A DNA stretch of 64,000 bases, from positions 43,576,997 to 43,640,996 of the forward strand of contig JALGQZ010000002.1 of assembly GCA_023105745.1 (NCBI GenBank). The letters are read 5' to 3'. This stretch comes from Austropuccinia psidii. Its lineage: Eukaryota > Basidiomycota > Pucciniomycetes > Pucciniales > Sphaerophragmiaceae. The notes beneath the pieces were generated by a model. It searched no databases, was not told where the DNA came from, and saw only the letters and a program-made list of their open reading frames with translations. The position numbers and the translations under genes were made by a program. This document shows positions 54,940 to 64,000 of this stretch, piece by piece (the stretch's first letter is position 1; the number at the start of each line of letters is the position of its first letter).

Positions 54940-55059
54940 AGGTGCATTGGTGAGTTTGTGTTTGATCCTCTCATATGCATCCCTCCTTTGCTTGGTAATT
55001 TCAAAAACTACATCTTTTGAGCATAACTTGTATAGACTACTAGTTATGTGGGAAAGGTT

Positions 55060-56160
55060 CTAGATGTGGTTTCTATAGTAGCTAGCAAACCCAAGGAAAG
55101 ATTGCATTTCTTTGATGCTTTTTGGTACTTGCTTTTGCAGCACTGCTGATACTTTATTCTGGTCAATTGCCAGACTAAGACCTGAGACTTTATGTCCTAG
55201 AGCTAGTAGTTCCTGTTGGCCAAAATTACACTTTTTCAGTGAAATTTTCAGATTAATGGGTGTACATTTACTTGGCACTCTGTCTATGTACTGTACATGG
55301 TCTTCCCATGTCTCTGAGTATATAATGATATCATCAATATATACCACCATCCAGCCTTCCAATATTTCTTCTTGAAATATTGTATCCATCATCCTTTGGA
55401 AGTGGGCTGGTGCATTTTTGATGCCAAATGGAATCCTGGTGTACTCATATATGCCCATATGGCATATTATTCTGAGTAATTTCATGGAGTTTGGTTTAAC
55501 TCCATTTTGGTGGAAGCCTTTAATACAATCCATTTTGGTTATGTATTTGGCTTTTGCCAGTTTATCCAGCGCATGAGGTATTCTGGGTATAGGGTACCTG
55601 TCTGCTTTTGTGTAGTTATTCAGAGCTCTGAAGTCTCCACACAATCTAGACTTTCCATCATGCCAGGTGATTAGGACAGGAGTGGTGATTTCCACTATTT
55701 CATTATGTCCAATCTTCCTGATGACATCCATGTCCAACGGTTCATTGATATGTTTCTCAATTTTGTTCCGGGTTTCCAGGCTTTCTGGATAAGGAGGTCT
55801 GCTAAGCATGGGTGGATAAGGTCTTTCCACATCCAGATATAGTTCTATCTCATGGCCTTTGAGCTTTCCTAATGGTTCTTCACCAATGGCAAATGCTGGT
55901 CTGTTATTTCTCAGCATCTTCAGTAAACTTAGTTTTTGTTTACTGGTGAGGGTAGTGCTAAACTGTCCCTCTCTGAATTCATTCAGAAGTTCTTCTAGTA
56001 GATCTTGAGAAGATATATGGTATATATCAAGTGAAAATTTCTTTTCCTTGTTGGTACCAATGGTAATGTGCCTTTTTTTACTGTTGTAAATATCTATGCC
56101 ATACATCCTCTGGTAGTCTGTTCCCAGTAAGAACCCTTGGATGTGGGCATCATCAAGCAC
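55060..56160 (-). pseudogene. Element A reverse transcriptase
   Basis: 366 open codons: protease end (GFLLGTDYQRMYGIDIYNS), RT start (PYPPMLSRPPYPESLETRNK, HDGKSRLCGDFRALNNYT), palm motif YIDD at 55330-55341 (VVYIDDIIIYSETWEDH), LGFASYYRNHI. It ends at a TAG in the same frame as the following RNase H. Catalytic residues look intact. Confidence 0.9.
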
Positions 56161-56211
56161 TACAAACTCTGGATTGAGTCTGATATTACCTTTCCTGTGG
56201 GGTATAGTTAT

Positions 56212-56481
56212 CTATTTGATAATTGTACCAATAGAATTAATCTTCCCTGAGGCACTTTTAAAGTTCTTTGCCTTGGTGGGCAAGAGCTGTTTTTCCCAAT
56301 TTGGGAAATGGTTACCTAGATAATTTCTGGCCACTATGGAGCAGTGTGCCCCACTATCAATGATCAATGTATGTTGAGCATTGTCAATACAGACAGTCAT
56401 TTTGGTCGCTGTTCCATGTATGTATGCCATCCCTTTGTTGATGTAACCAGGAATGTTTGTGCATCTTGTGTGTGTTTGCAC
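56212..56481 (-). pseudogene. Element A aspartic protease
   Basis: TLIIDSGAHCSIVA with D-S-G at 56350-56358. The frame is shifted relative to gag at about 56420 (overlap of 85 nt) and a stop at 56212-56214 separates it from RT in the same frame. Confidence 0.85.
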
Positions 56482-58536
56482 AAGTTTTTATTGGAAGTAT
56501 CCTGTGGCATGCCTGCTTCCAACTGTATGTCCTGAATTTCTAGTGGGGTTTCCTCTTGGTATTCTACTAGAAACTCTTCGTTTGGGTCTTGGTCATCATC
56601 AGATAGGTCTCTGATGGCATCACCCATAGAGTCTGATTCAGAATCCTCTGTTGGGGATTCCTCCTCTGGGACTTTCTCAATGGCATAGACTTTTTTCTTT
56701 GCCTTTGGACAGTTGTTGGCATAGTGATCTGTTGAACCACAATTGTGACAAGAATTTCTCTTCTTTGCCACTTCTGCCACTCTTTCTTTAGGTTTGTCTT
56801 TACACTCTTCCCTGAAAGTTTGTTTCTCTTTGAAACCACTGCTCTTATATGGGGTGAATTTCCCTATATTAGTCCTTTTACTTATGTCTTGTAAGGTGTT
56901 GGCAATGTCATCTAGAGTGCAATTTTGGTTGCATCTGCATGTTACTGCATGCTCTAGTTCTCCTGGAATTTGTGTCAGGAGTTTGTGATTCCTCATTTGA
57001 ATTTTTATCTGAGGATCAATGGCTTTAAGTCTCTTGGACTGTCTAAGACACCACTCATATGGATCTTTGTCCACAGAGTATTTGTCATTTTAAAATGACA
57101 TGGTCTTCTGCCATATACAAGTTTCATTATTGTACTTTTGGATGATTTGACTCTTCCACCATGGCCAGTTTCTTCTGCCATGGATTTATTTCATTTCTGT
57201 GTACCATATACTAGCATATCCTTTAATTGCTGTATTTAGTCTAGCAGTAATCCAGTAATCTGGTATGCTTGGTACATCAATGAAGAGTAAATCAATGTAA
57301 TCTATGAGTTCCATATGATCATATTCTCCTGATCTAGATAATTTGGGCCAGCTTGAGGCCTCAGGAAGCTGTTTCAAGGCTTCCTTCTCCGAATAAGAAA
57401 TGCCATCTCCATCCTGGTATTGTGAGAGATCTTGCCTTATTCATCAACATGGCATCTGGTTTGATGTCATCTGGTTGATACAGATTTTCTTGGCCTTGTG
57501 GTGGGGGCTTCAAGTTATGGTAGACATTAAACAATTTGTTTATGTCTTGGTCCAGATAATCCCTGTCCCTTTTGCTGTGGTGTTTTTCTTCAAAGACTAG
57601 ATTCAGTCTTTTGTTAGTTTCTTCAGAGGCTTTGCTCAATTGAGCATGTCCTTGAGGATTTTTAACTATTTTTTCCATGGAGGCTTGTAATTTTTTCATC
57701 CTCTCATGGCTGGCTTCAAGCTCTGCAAACTGCTTTGCAGATTGCTCAGCATATTGGGACATTTGTAACCACAGTGTATCACTATTGATGTTACTCTCAG
57801 ATGTGACAATGTTAAGTTCAGTCTGAGTGGGGGTAATGTTTCTATTACTAGGACTACTGATTCTAGAGTGGTTTAAAACTACTTCTGGTTCTTGCGCACT
57901 TCTTCTACCAAATCCAACAGCTTCTGAATCATAGGGTCTGACTCTTTCCTCCTCTGGTTGAAGGAGGCTTTGTTGTTGCCCTTGTTTCCTTGTCTTCTCC
58001 TGGAAACTTCATGGAATTGTGAATAATGGTGACTCTTGGCCACCGATCTTCTGGTTTCTGAATGGTGTGAAGCCACTGGAGAGCTGATTTGGCCTTCTTC
58101 TTGTGAGCCTGAAGGAATCTGAGTAGGCCCTGTCTGGGTTAACTGTTCTTCTATAGCTTGGATAGTGGCTTGATTCTCCCTCATCCTCTGTGCCCTTGCC
58201 TCCAGGAGTCTGAACTGCCTGGTAGGATTCCAACATTTGATGATTACCATAAGGTCTTGGAAGTCTATCTCTTTGAGACAGATCCTCTGGCAACTTGCTC
58301 CAAGCTCTGCCCAGTGAGTTGCCAGGTTGAACCTCTTGTTGTCCATGCTTGATTGAAATAAGTCCTTGAGGAGTTGGTGGAGCTGAAGAGCTTGATCCAT
58401 GTCTTTCCAGTCCTCTGGTTTGAGGTCTCCATTGAATTGGAGTGTGAATCGCAAGGTTGATATTATCTCCCTCATTGTTTTGCCCTCCACTACTGTGTCC
58501 AAGGTGTCCTCTTTCAGGTCTTCTGGTTCTGGACAA
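56397..58536 (-). pseudogene. Element A Gag, with stops and a frameshift
   Basis: From TTG at 58536 the gag frame runs through an Arg/Ser/Pro-rich region overlapping ORF1 (open to a stop at 58009), a coiled coil (57762-57400), a frameshift near 57390, the capsid-like core (57377-56880: LPEASSWPKLSRSGEYDHME, CRCNQNCTLDDIANTLQDIS), zinc knuckle CHNCGSTDHYANNC (about 56709-56750) and an acidic tail to 56397. Confidence 0.8.
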
Positions 58537-58947
58537 ACCTTCTCTGTCCTCTGGTTGGTCCTTTTGGGAGCCAAGATCTCTGAGGTGTACAGGTTACATG
58601 TTAGTGTTTGCAAGCAGTCAAAAACCTTATGTTCTTAGGGTATTTACCTTTGAGTGTGCCTTGTACAAATTTGTTGTCTGCTGATTTGGGCAATTTACCT
58701 TTAGAGGTTACAACTGGGTTAATTATAGTAATTTTCCCTGTACAAGATATCAAGGTTGGTTTACCTTGTATTGAAGCAGAACTTCGTGGTTTTCTACTCT
58801 TCTGTGTGGCAATGGTGTCCACTTTTTTTGCTGTTATCAGGCCTTCACTGTGCCTCTTTCCTTTGCCTTTGCTGCGCTCTGGTTCTGAGGGTGTCACTGG
58901 TGTTTTGGCCTGTGACTGGCTTTCAAGTGGTATGAAGTTATCTTCCA
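57879..58947 (-). CDS. Element A ORF1 (spliced accessory protein), intact
   Basis: Exon 1 (58947-58648) starts TGGAAGATAAC directly after the acceptor GATTCAG, so the Met codon needs an A from an upstream exon not identified. A 68-nt phase-1 intron (58580-58647) leads to exon 2 (58579-57879). The total is about 333 codons with no stop. Basic N-terminal third (ERSKGKGKRHSEGLITAKK), then a more folded part (TMREIISTLRFTLQ, HQLLKDLFQSSMDNKRFNLA, HWAELGASCQRICLKEIDF), a Ser/Gln/Arg-rich stretch and a C-terminal helix (MIQKLLDLVEEVRKNQK). Overlaps gag in another frame by about 650 nt. No known domain; role unknown. Confidence 0.65.
58580..58647 (-). other. GT-AG intron in element A ORF1 (68 nt)
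   Basis: Donor GTAAAT at 58647 reading down, acceptor CACCTCAG ending at 58580. Identical length, phase and splice sites to 426-493. Confidence 0.7.
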
Positions 58948-58952
58948 CTGAA

Positions 58953-59546
58953 TCAAAACAGGAAAAAGAGGGCTTAATGTCAGTTAAGACTTCTTAAAAT
59001 GCTGTTTGCACGTCTAAGAATGGCCCCTGGGCTTGTATATTAATACAATATGCCCTTGTACAATGACAGTGTAATTGAATTAACAATTCCACGTGAGAAA
59101 TACAGCTTACTAATATTTGGTATACTGTTTGTATACCAATATCTCACAGATATCTTGTAATTAGCAAGTATAATCTGTCAAAAGTGGTGTATACAGGGCA
59201 ATTGAGTTAACAATATGCCCAACCACACCTCAACTGTTGGTTTATCAGTATGAGGTGTCTTAATTTAATTAAAGAATAAGACTGTATTAATGGCTCAAGT
59301 GTTTTTATATGTAAAACACACCAAAAATAAGGGTCTTGTGGTTATTAGCTATGTGATAGATACTCTTAAAATATGAGTATAAAGTGGTATATATACCAAA
59401 AAAAGGAATATATATATATAATATATATTTTTTAAGAAAAATTACGCCTAAAAAGAGTAAAAAAATTGTCAGAATGAGGAAATTTAGAGAGAAAAACTCA
59501 CTTGATAAGGTCCAAATAAGCTTAAAACACAGCCAGGCCCCCAAAA
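58953..59546 (-). other. Element A leader with primer-binding site
   Basis: No gene. In element sense it begins TTTTGGGGGCCTGGCTGTG (59546-59528), the presumed tRNA primer-binding site, and ends at the ORF1 acceptor GATTCAG. It should hold the donor of the leader intron. Plus-strand 59410-59435 is a TA-rich microsatellite. Confidence 0.65.
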
Positions 59547-60982
59547 TGTCAGGCTGAGTCTATGTTGAAGCAGTAATTACGCTATTTACAACTAGAACTT
59601 TGACTGTGACATGTAGAAAATGATTTAAGATAAGAGTGTTTTGAGTAAAATAAAGATTTATAATATACTTAAAGGGCTCCACTATTAAAGAATAGTGGTG
59701 GTGAGCGCTATTGACAACCCTGGGTGCAGTCTTACCAGTTGGATTACTATAATAAGAGCTACAATAATTAAAATTATAATTATACCTGATTATTACCCAA
59801 GAGTAAAACTGTTTTGGACAGTTTACTATGTAGGGTATTCAAGAGCAGGATGAGGGAACAATTCTGGCTGGGAAAAGCCTCCTTTTTATCCTGAAATGGG
59901 GTGGAAAGGGTGCTAGACCTTTCCACGTAGAGGAAGTGAAGATTTTTCACTCTCTGGGACAGGCTTGTGGTTTGCAAAGACCTGTATTAGCCTGTATTGG
60001 GCTCAGATGTGGTTTTGAAACCACATCTGGGCAGTTTTCACCAATACAGGGTAGCAATTTTCATCTGGGGACTTCACAGCCTGATTCTGACATGTATGGC
60101 ATGTAGAATGCTGTACAGAAACTGTATGGGACCCCAGTATTGACTGAAATATGAGGTATTGAAGTAAAAACAAGCCTCTTTGTCTATTTGACACCTCAAA
60201 TTCATGATTATGGGACATTATCCCAGGGTAAGGCTGTATATGACAGCAGGTGGGAATCTGATCTTAAAACAGCCATACCTTTGTCAATTCTTGAGGTATC
60301 AACCTCAAAATTGGTTCAGTGTGTAGCCCTGTCTGTTCCCTACACAATGGTACCTCATTTGATATGGGTATCATTAAATATGGCAAAGTTATCTCATGTA
60401 CAAGAATTTTGTACATTTGCGTGGTTTAGGCAAAAAGCTGTATCAGGCTTATTTGCCCCATAAATTTTGTCCTAGTTGAGCTATGGGGAAATGGATGAAA
60501 CCATAAGATAGCCCTAATTGTGCTCTTTCCAAAAAGACCTCACTTTAGGTATCTCATTCCAAAACTGCAAAAGCTAGATGAGAGGTGAATGTTTTGTTCA
60601 CCCTTATTTGGCCTGAATGCGGCCATAACTCAAGTAATACTGGTGCTAGCTCAGTTTGGCTAGTACCATTGAATAGCCCTGGCTTAGAGCTTCATTTTTA
60701 ATACCCATTTGATGGGGTTAAGCCTCTCCTTCTGGATTTTAGATGAGAGGTGAAAATTAAGGTTTATGCTTAGCAACAACTTTGAGAAGGAATAACTTTG
60801 TTATTTCTTGTCCTATAGTGATGGGACTTATATATTCAGAAAGGGGTGAGTTTCCTCTTTCTTTTGATATCTTTTGAGCTAATTTTGCTCAGCTCCATGT
60901 TTTGGGGGTATCTTGGCTATACCATTGATTTATGGTATTTTGGCTGTCATGCTTGTGCTCTGGTTTGAGTCACAGGCTGACA
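59547..60982 (-). repeat. Element A 5' LTR (1,436 bp)
   Basis: Same ends as the 3' LTR, with scattered substitutions and small indels. Flanked by GAATG at 60983-60987. Confidence 0.95.
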
Positions 60983-60985
60983 GAA

Positions 60986-62954
60986 TGTGAGCCTTTGAGA
61001 TATGACCACATCTCCAAAAAGGTCACAAGAAAAAATTTACAATAATTATCTCAAAACTAGTGAAAATACCATACCTAGGTACAAACTCTGAATTAACTCA
61101 GACTCTAATGAGTAAACATGTGAAATAAATCACACCATTAGATTCCTCATGGTAAAGCACAAATATATCATTTTTATGAAATATCTCTAAAGTCAACAAT
61201 TACTGAATGATAAGTAATAATACCCTAAAAAAGACATAAAATCTTATTCAACTCAGGAACAAATGACAAAAATGTGAAATAAACTGCATAATTGGATTCC
61301 CCATAAAGGTATACACATAAAACAAGTCTATGAAAATTCTATAAAGTCAATACTCAAGGAGTTAAGCTGAATATATGCACTTTTTTGGTCAATGTATATA
61401 TTCATGGTTTTTAGCTAATATATCTTGAAATATAAATGATATAGAGTTAAACCAAAGGTAAAGTCACCATTTAATGAATTCAAGAACACATATATGAGCT
61501 TTATTTGACAAGCTATGAAGAAGCTTATAGCTTGTAAGGGTTTATTGAACAAAATCACTAGAGCTGTTGACCACTTTCTTGTCAAAGTGGTCCAAGCTTA
61601 AGCCAAAGTAGATATTCACATTCTACTAGTTCATATGTGAAGAATGATGTACTTTTTATTGTAATATTCAAGATATAACGCCTTTAAATCAAGGTTTGAA
61701 CTCCAGCATATTGAATTTCAACAGAACAGATGAGATACAAGAAAAATCATCAAAAATGGAGTTGTGATGATGTAATGAAATTCTCTTGAAATTTTGATAA
61801 GGACATGCAAAGCTATCAGAACTCACTCTCAGAATAGCTGTAGTATGTATAATTTAAAAGTTATTAATGATCAAAATTTAAGCTTAAAATTGATCATTTA
61901 TGTTCATTCACTGTAATCTTATTTTAATTTTAACAGTTATCTAAGTGATAATACTGGTGAATAATATTAGGTTATTACTAATAATAATAAAATTCACGAA
62001 GGTTAGGCTCCTTCCAAGCCTATGTTTCCTTCAAACTTAGATTTATAGTGATAACTCTAAGTAATAGCATAATAATGAGATAAGATGGCTTTATCATGAC
62101 ATAATCATGATTAAACCTTAAAATGGTGATCATTTCCAGTGAATACCATCAGTAAAAGCCTACTTCAAGCCTACTGGACAATAGAATGGAGGTATTTACT
62201 ATAAATAGAGCTCTTTTTACTCTAATTTCCTCTCAGACACATCAAAACAATAAAACAATTAAATCAAAAGGCAAAATCTTCATTTTTTATATATAAATCT
62301 TTTATATTATCAAATAACAAAGGTAATCTTTATTTTAGTCATCATTTTTGACATGATTACTTCAATTGTTCAGTTGTTTTATTATAATTCCGTTCAAGAT
62401 ATTATTTCCATGTAAAATCAAGAGAATTTGTAATTTCTTTCATTTTTAGTTGTAAATACAACTTAAATAAGTTGTATTTACATTATTCGGCATAAATTCT
62501 TCCAAAATTATTATATTAAGCGTTGAAAGTAGGTTATTTTTTCTTATTCTAATAGTATCTCTCTATTATTACTATTAATAATTCGTCAATTAATATAAAT
62601 AGTATTTATATTAATATATAGCTTTAATATTAGTAATATTATAGTTATGAATTGTTTTTTATTGATAAAAAACAATTATCATGCCTTTATTATTTGTTGG
62701 TAACAATAATAAAGTGCTTTTAAATATATTAATTATAAAATATTCATATATCTATTTATTATATTATTCTTCCATAATATAAGTTATATTATTATATTTA
62801 TTTAATAATAAAATTATTTTTTACGCCATAATTATAATAGTTCTTTATTATTATGATTATTTTTATCTAATTTATTTTATTTATAAGGACATTCAGAGTA
62901 CAATAAGTCAAATATTAGTAATTTCTACTTATTGTTTCATACTCAAACATTACA
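60986..62954 (+). repeat. Element E 3' LTR (~1,969 bp), with the empty target site of element D
   Basis: TGTGAGCCTTTGAG...AAACATTACA. It aligns with 24403-25688 plus 33733-34411. TATAAATA at 62200-62207. The single TAAAT at 62260-62264 shows the state before element D inserted in the other LTR. Confidence 0.9.
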
Positions 62955-62959
62955 CTCTG

Positions 62960-64000
62960 ACTCTAGCTTTGTTAAAAACTGTCAGGGAGTAACTCAATTG
63001 CTACCATGTAGTAATGTGGGAGAAGTTACAATCTAATTCTGCTTTTAAACCCTTTTGGGACACTTAATGTTTATTTACAAAGCTACTAGAAGTAGGCCCT
63101 TAGTAATACAGTGTTAGTAAATAGTATGTTAGCATAGTTCAATATGATTCGTAAATAATCAATACCTTTAATGGTCTTATTATTAACCATATATATGTAG
63201 TTGATAAATTTGACAGTGTCAAAACCATGAAGAATGACCCTCCTCAATTGGTGTTGCGGCAATCCCTGCCTGAAACCAAGTTGAGGCCAATTGGTCACAC
63301 CATATCTTTTATGGCCAATTGGCCCCCTCTGGTGCTCTATTGCCTTTTGGTCATAGCACCTTTTCCCCTGGAAATTTGTGGCCCCAATCATCATTGATGG
63401 CCTCAGGCCATATCCTGTCATCATTGGCCTCCCTGGCCAACTTCCACCTCACCAACCCCCAGGCCTTTACTTTTGTTTTTGGGCCTGGAGGGTCCTTTCC
63501 TTATTCCAGGGGTCTAAGGACCCTCTAGCCACCATCAGGCCTCTTGGCCCAACCCCTTATATTAGAGAGGGTTTGGGCTAAATGGCCTTTTTGGGCCCTT
63601 TAGGCCCCTTCTGGCCTAATACGATGAGGGAAAAAAGGGCCAAAGGGGGAAGTCCACTAGCCCGCAAGGCCAGGTGGGTCCCAAGCCACAAGTGGGCTCA
63701 CCTGAGCCAGTTTTTGACCTTGGACCCCAGTCCACCAATTTTGGCCAAGAACTCAAAGGACCCAATTTTTGACCAAGGACCACCTGTGGCCCATTTTCAG
63801 CCATGGCCTCTAGTAACCCCCAGAGGCCACCAGCTCAGCTCAAATCCACTCTTCCCCTCAACTCAAGGGGAGGATTTCCCATTCCTCCATGCACCCTGTA
63901 CTCAAGGATGCAGGGGTGGTGCATATATGGTATTATATACCATTATGCACTATTTTTGCTCAGCAATCCAAGGTGACCTTTTCAGGACACAATTCCATGA
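62960..64000. other. Right flank: no gene recognised, GC-rich GGCC-rich block
   Basis: 62960-63240 is AT-rich and should be the other side of the sequence element E inserted into. 63240-63880 is GC-rich with many GGCC, TTGGCC and GGGCC words, like 46920-47280 in element B. Short frames on both strands look fortuitous. A near-palindrome lies at 63919-63950. Confidence 0.5.
63919..63950. repeat. Near-perfect palindrome, TA-rich centre
   Basis: GTGCATATATGGTAT followed after two bases by its near-complement ATACCATTATGCAC. It could extrude as a hairpin or bind a dimeric factor. No associated gene visible. Confidence 0.5.

Larger units (their letters stand above)
51308..60982 (-). mobile_element. 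Element A: full-length Ty3/gypsy element, minus strand
   Basis: LTRs at 59547-60982 (5' in element sense) and 51308-52732 (3'), exact GAATG duplications, internal region 6.8 kb. Minus-strand order: primer-binding site, leader, ORF1 with intron, gag overlapping ORF1, zinc knuckle, protease, RT, RNase H, integrase, chromodomain-like tail, polypurine tract. ORF1 is intact; Gag-Pol has two frameshifts and several stops. The LTRs are about 95% identical in a 160-bp stretch compared by eye. Confidence 0.95.
24403..62954 (+). mobile_element. Element E: old Ty3/gypsy element split by three nested insertions
   Basis: 5' LTR 24403-25688 plus 33733-34411, internal region 34412-38212 plus 48514-51305, 3' LTR 60986-62954. 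Both LTRs begin TGTGAGCCTTTGAGATATG and end in TTACA, and are about 1,965 and 1,969 bp once inserts are removed. The flanks are CTCTC (24398-24402) and CTCTG (62955-62959), a 5-bp duplication with one change. Net length is about 10.5 kb. Coding order is ORF1, gag, protease, RT, RNase H, integrase. LTR identity is about 85% in the first 130 bp by eye. Confidence 0.9.

Noticed and set aside
1..64000. tRNA, rRNA or host housekeeping genes
   Set aside because: I looked for cloverleaf-like GC-rich segments, rRNA motifs and known conserved proteins outside the elements and found none I could support.

Overview
This window is repeat-dominated, AT-rich eukaryotic DNA, almost certainly from a rust fungus (Pucciniales). 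The closest match I recall is the repetitive proteome of the myrtle rust Austropuccinia psidii; that is recognition from memory, not a search. I see no housekeeping gene, tRNA or rRNA. Nearly everything is LTR retrotransposon or a multicopy gene family travelling with such elements. The short GT-AG introns (50-87 nt) fit a basidiomycete.

Layout. 1-1681: truncated Ty3/gypsy element of family A (ORF1 plus gag). 1682-5690: unrecognised, degenerate sequence. 5690-7195: decayed Tet-like 2OG-Fe(II) oxygenase gene, then a minisatellite with a period of about 39 bp (7331-7708). 8075-9300, minus strand: decayed intron-containing gene with a Zn(II)2Cys6-like N-terminus. 12206-16178: gag-protease element (family C) with no reverse transcriptase. 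16215-17749: reversed, 3'-truncated LTR of family D. 17750-24402: fragments of Ty1/copia elements in both orientations.

24403-62954 is one old Ty3/gypsy element (E) taken apart by three later insertions, each with a 5-bp target-site duplication. Element D (25689-33727) sits in E's 5' LTR. Chromovirus B (38218-48508) sits in E's reverse-transcriptase coding region. Element A (51308-60982, minus strand) sits exactly at E's polypurine-tract/3' LTR junction. LTR divergence judged by eye agrees with the nesting: E is oldest (about 85%), D and A intermediate (about 95%), B youngest (about 97%). 62960-64000 is flanking sequence with a GC-rich, GGCC-rich block.

How the genes work together. Families A, D and E share a design: a leader intron whose removal would create the ORF1 start codon (A|TG), a second short phase-1 intron in ORF1, and a Gag-Pol frame that overlaps ORF1 out of frame. 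In D and E the Gag ATG lies inside that second intron. Unspliced RNA would therefore encode Gag-Pol and spliced RNA a different accessory protein, ORF1. ORF1 is intact in element A although its pol is broken. Chromovirus B instead carries, antisense between integrase and 3' LTR, an intact two-exon gene of about 412 codons with an exact Zn(II)2Cys6 spacing. These accessory genes (ORF1 and the antisense Zn-cluster gene) are the most unusual content of the window.
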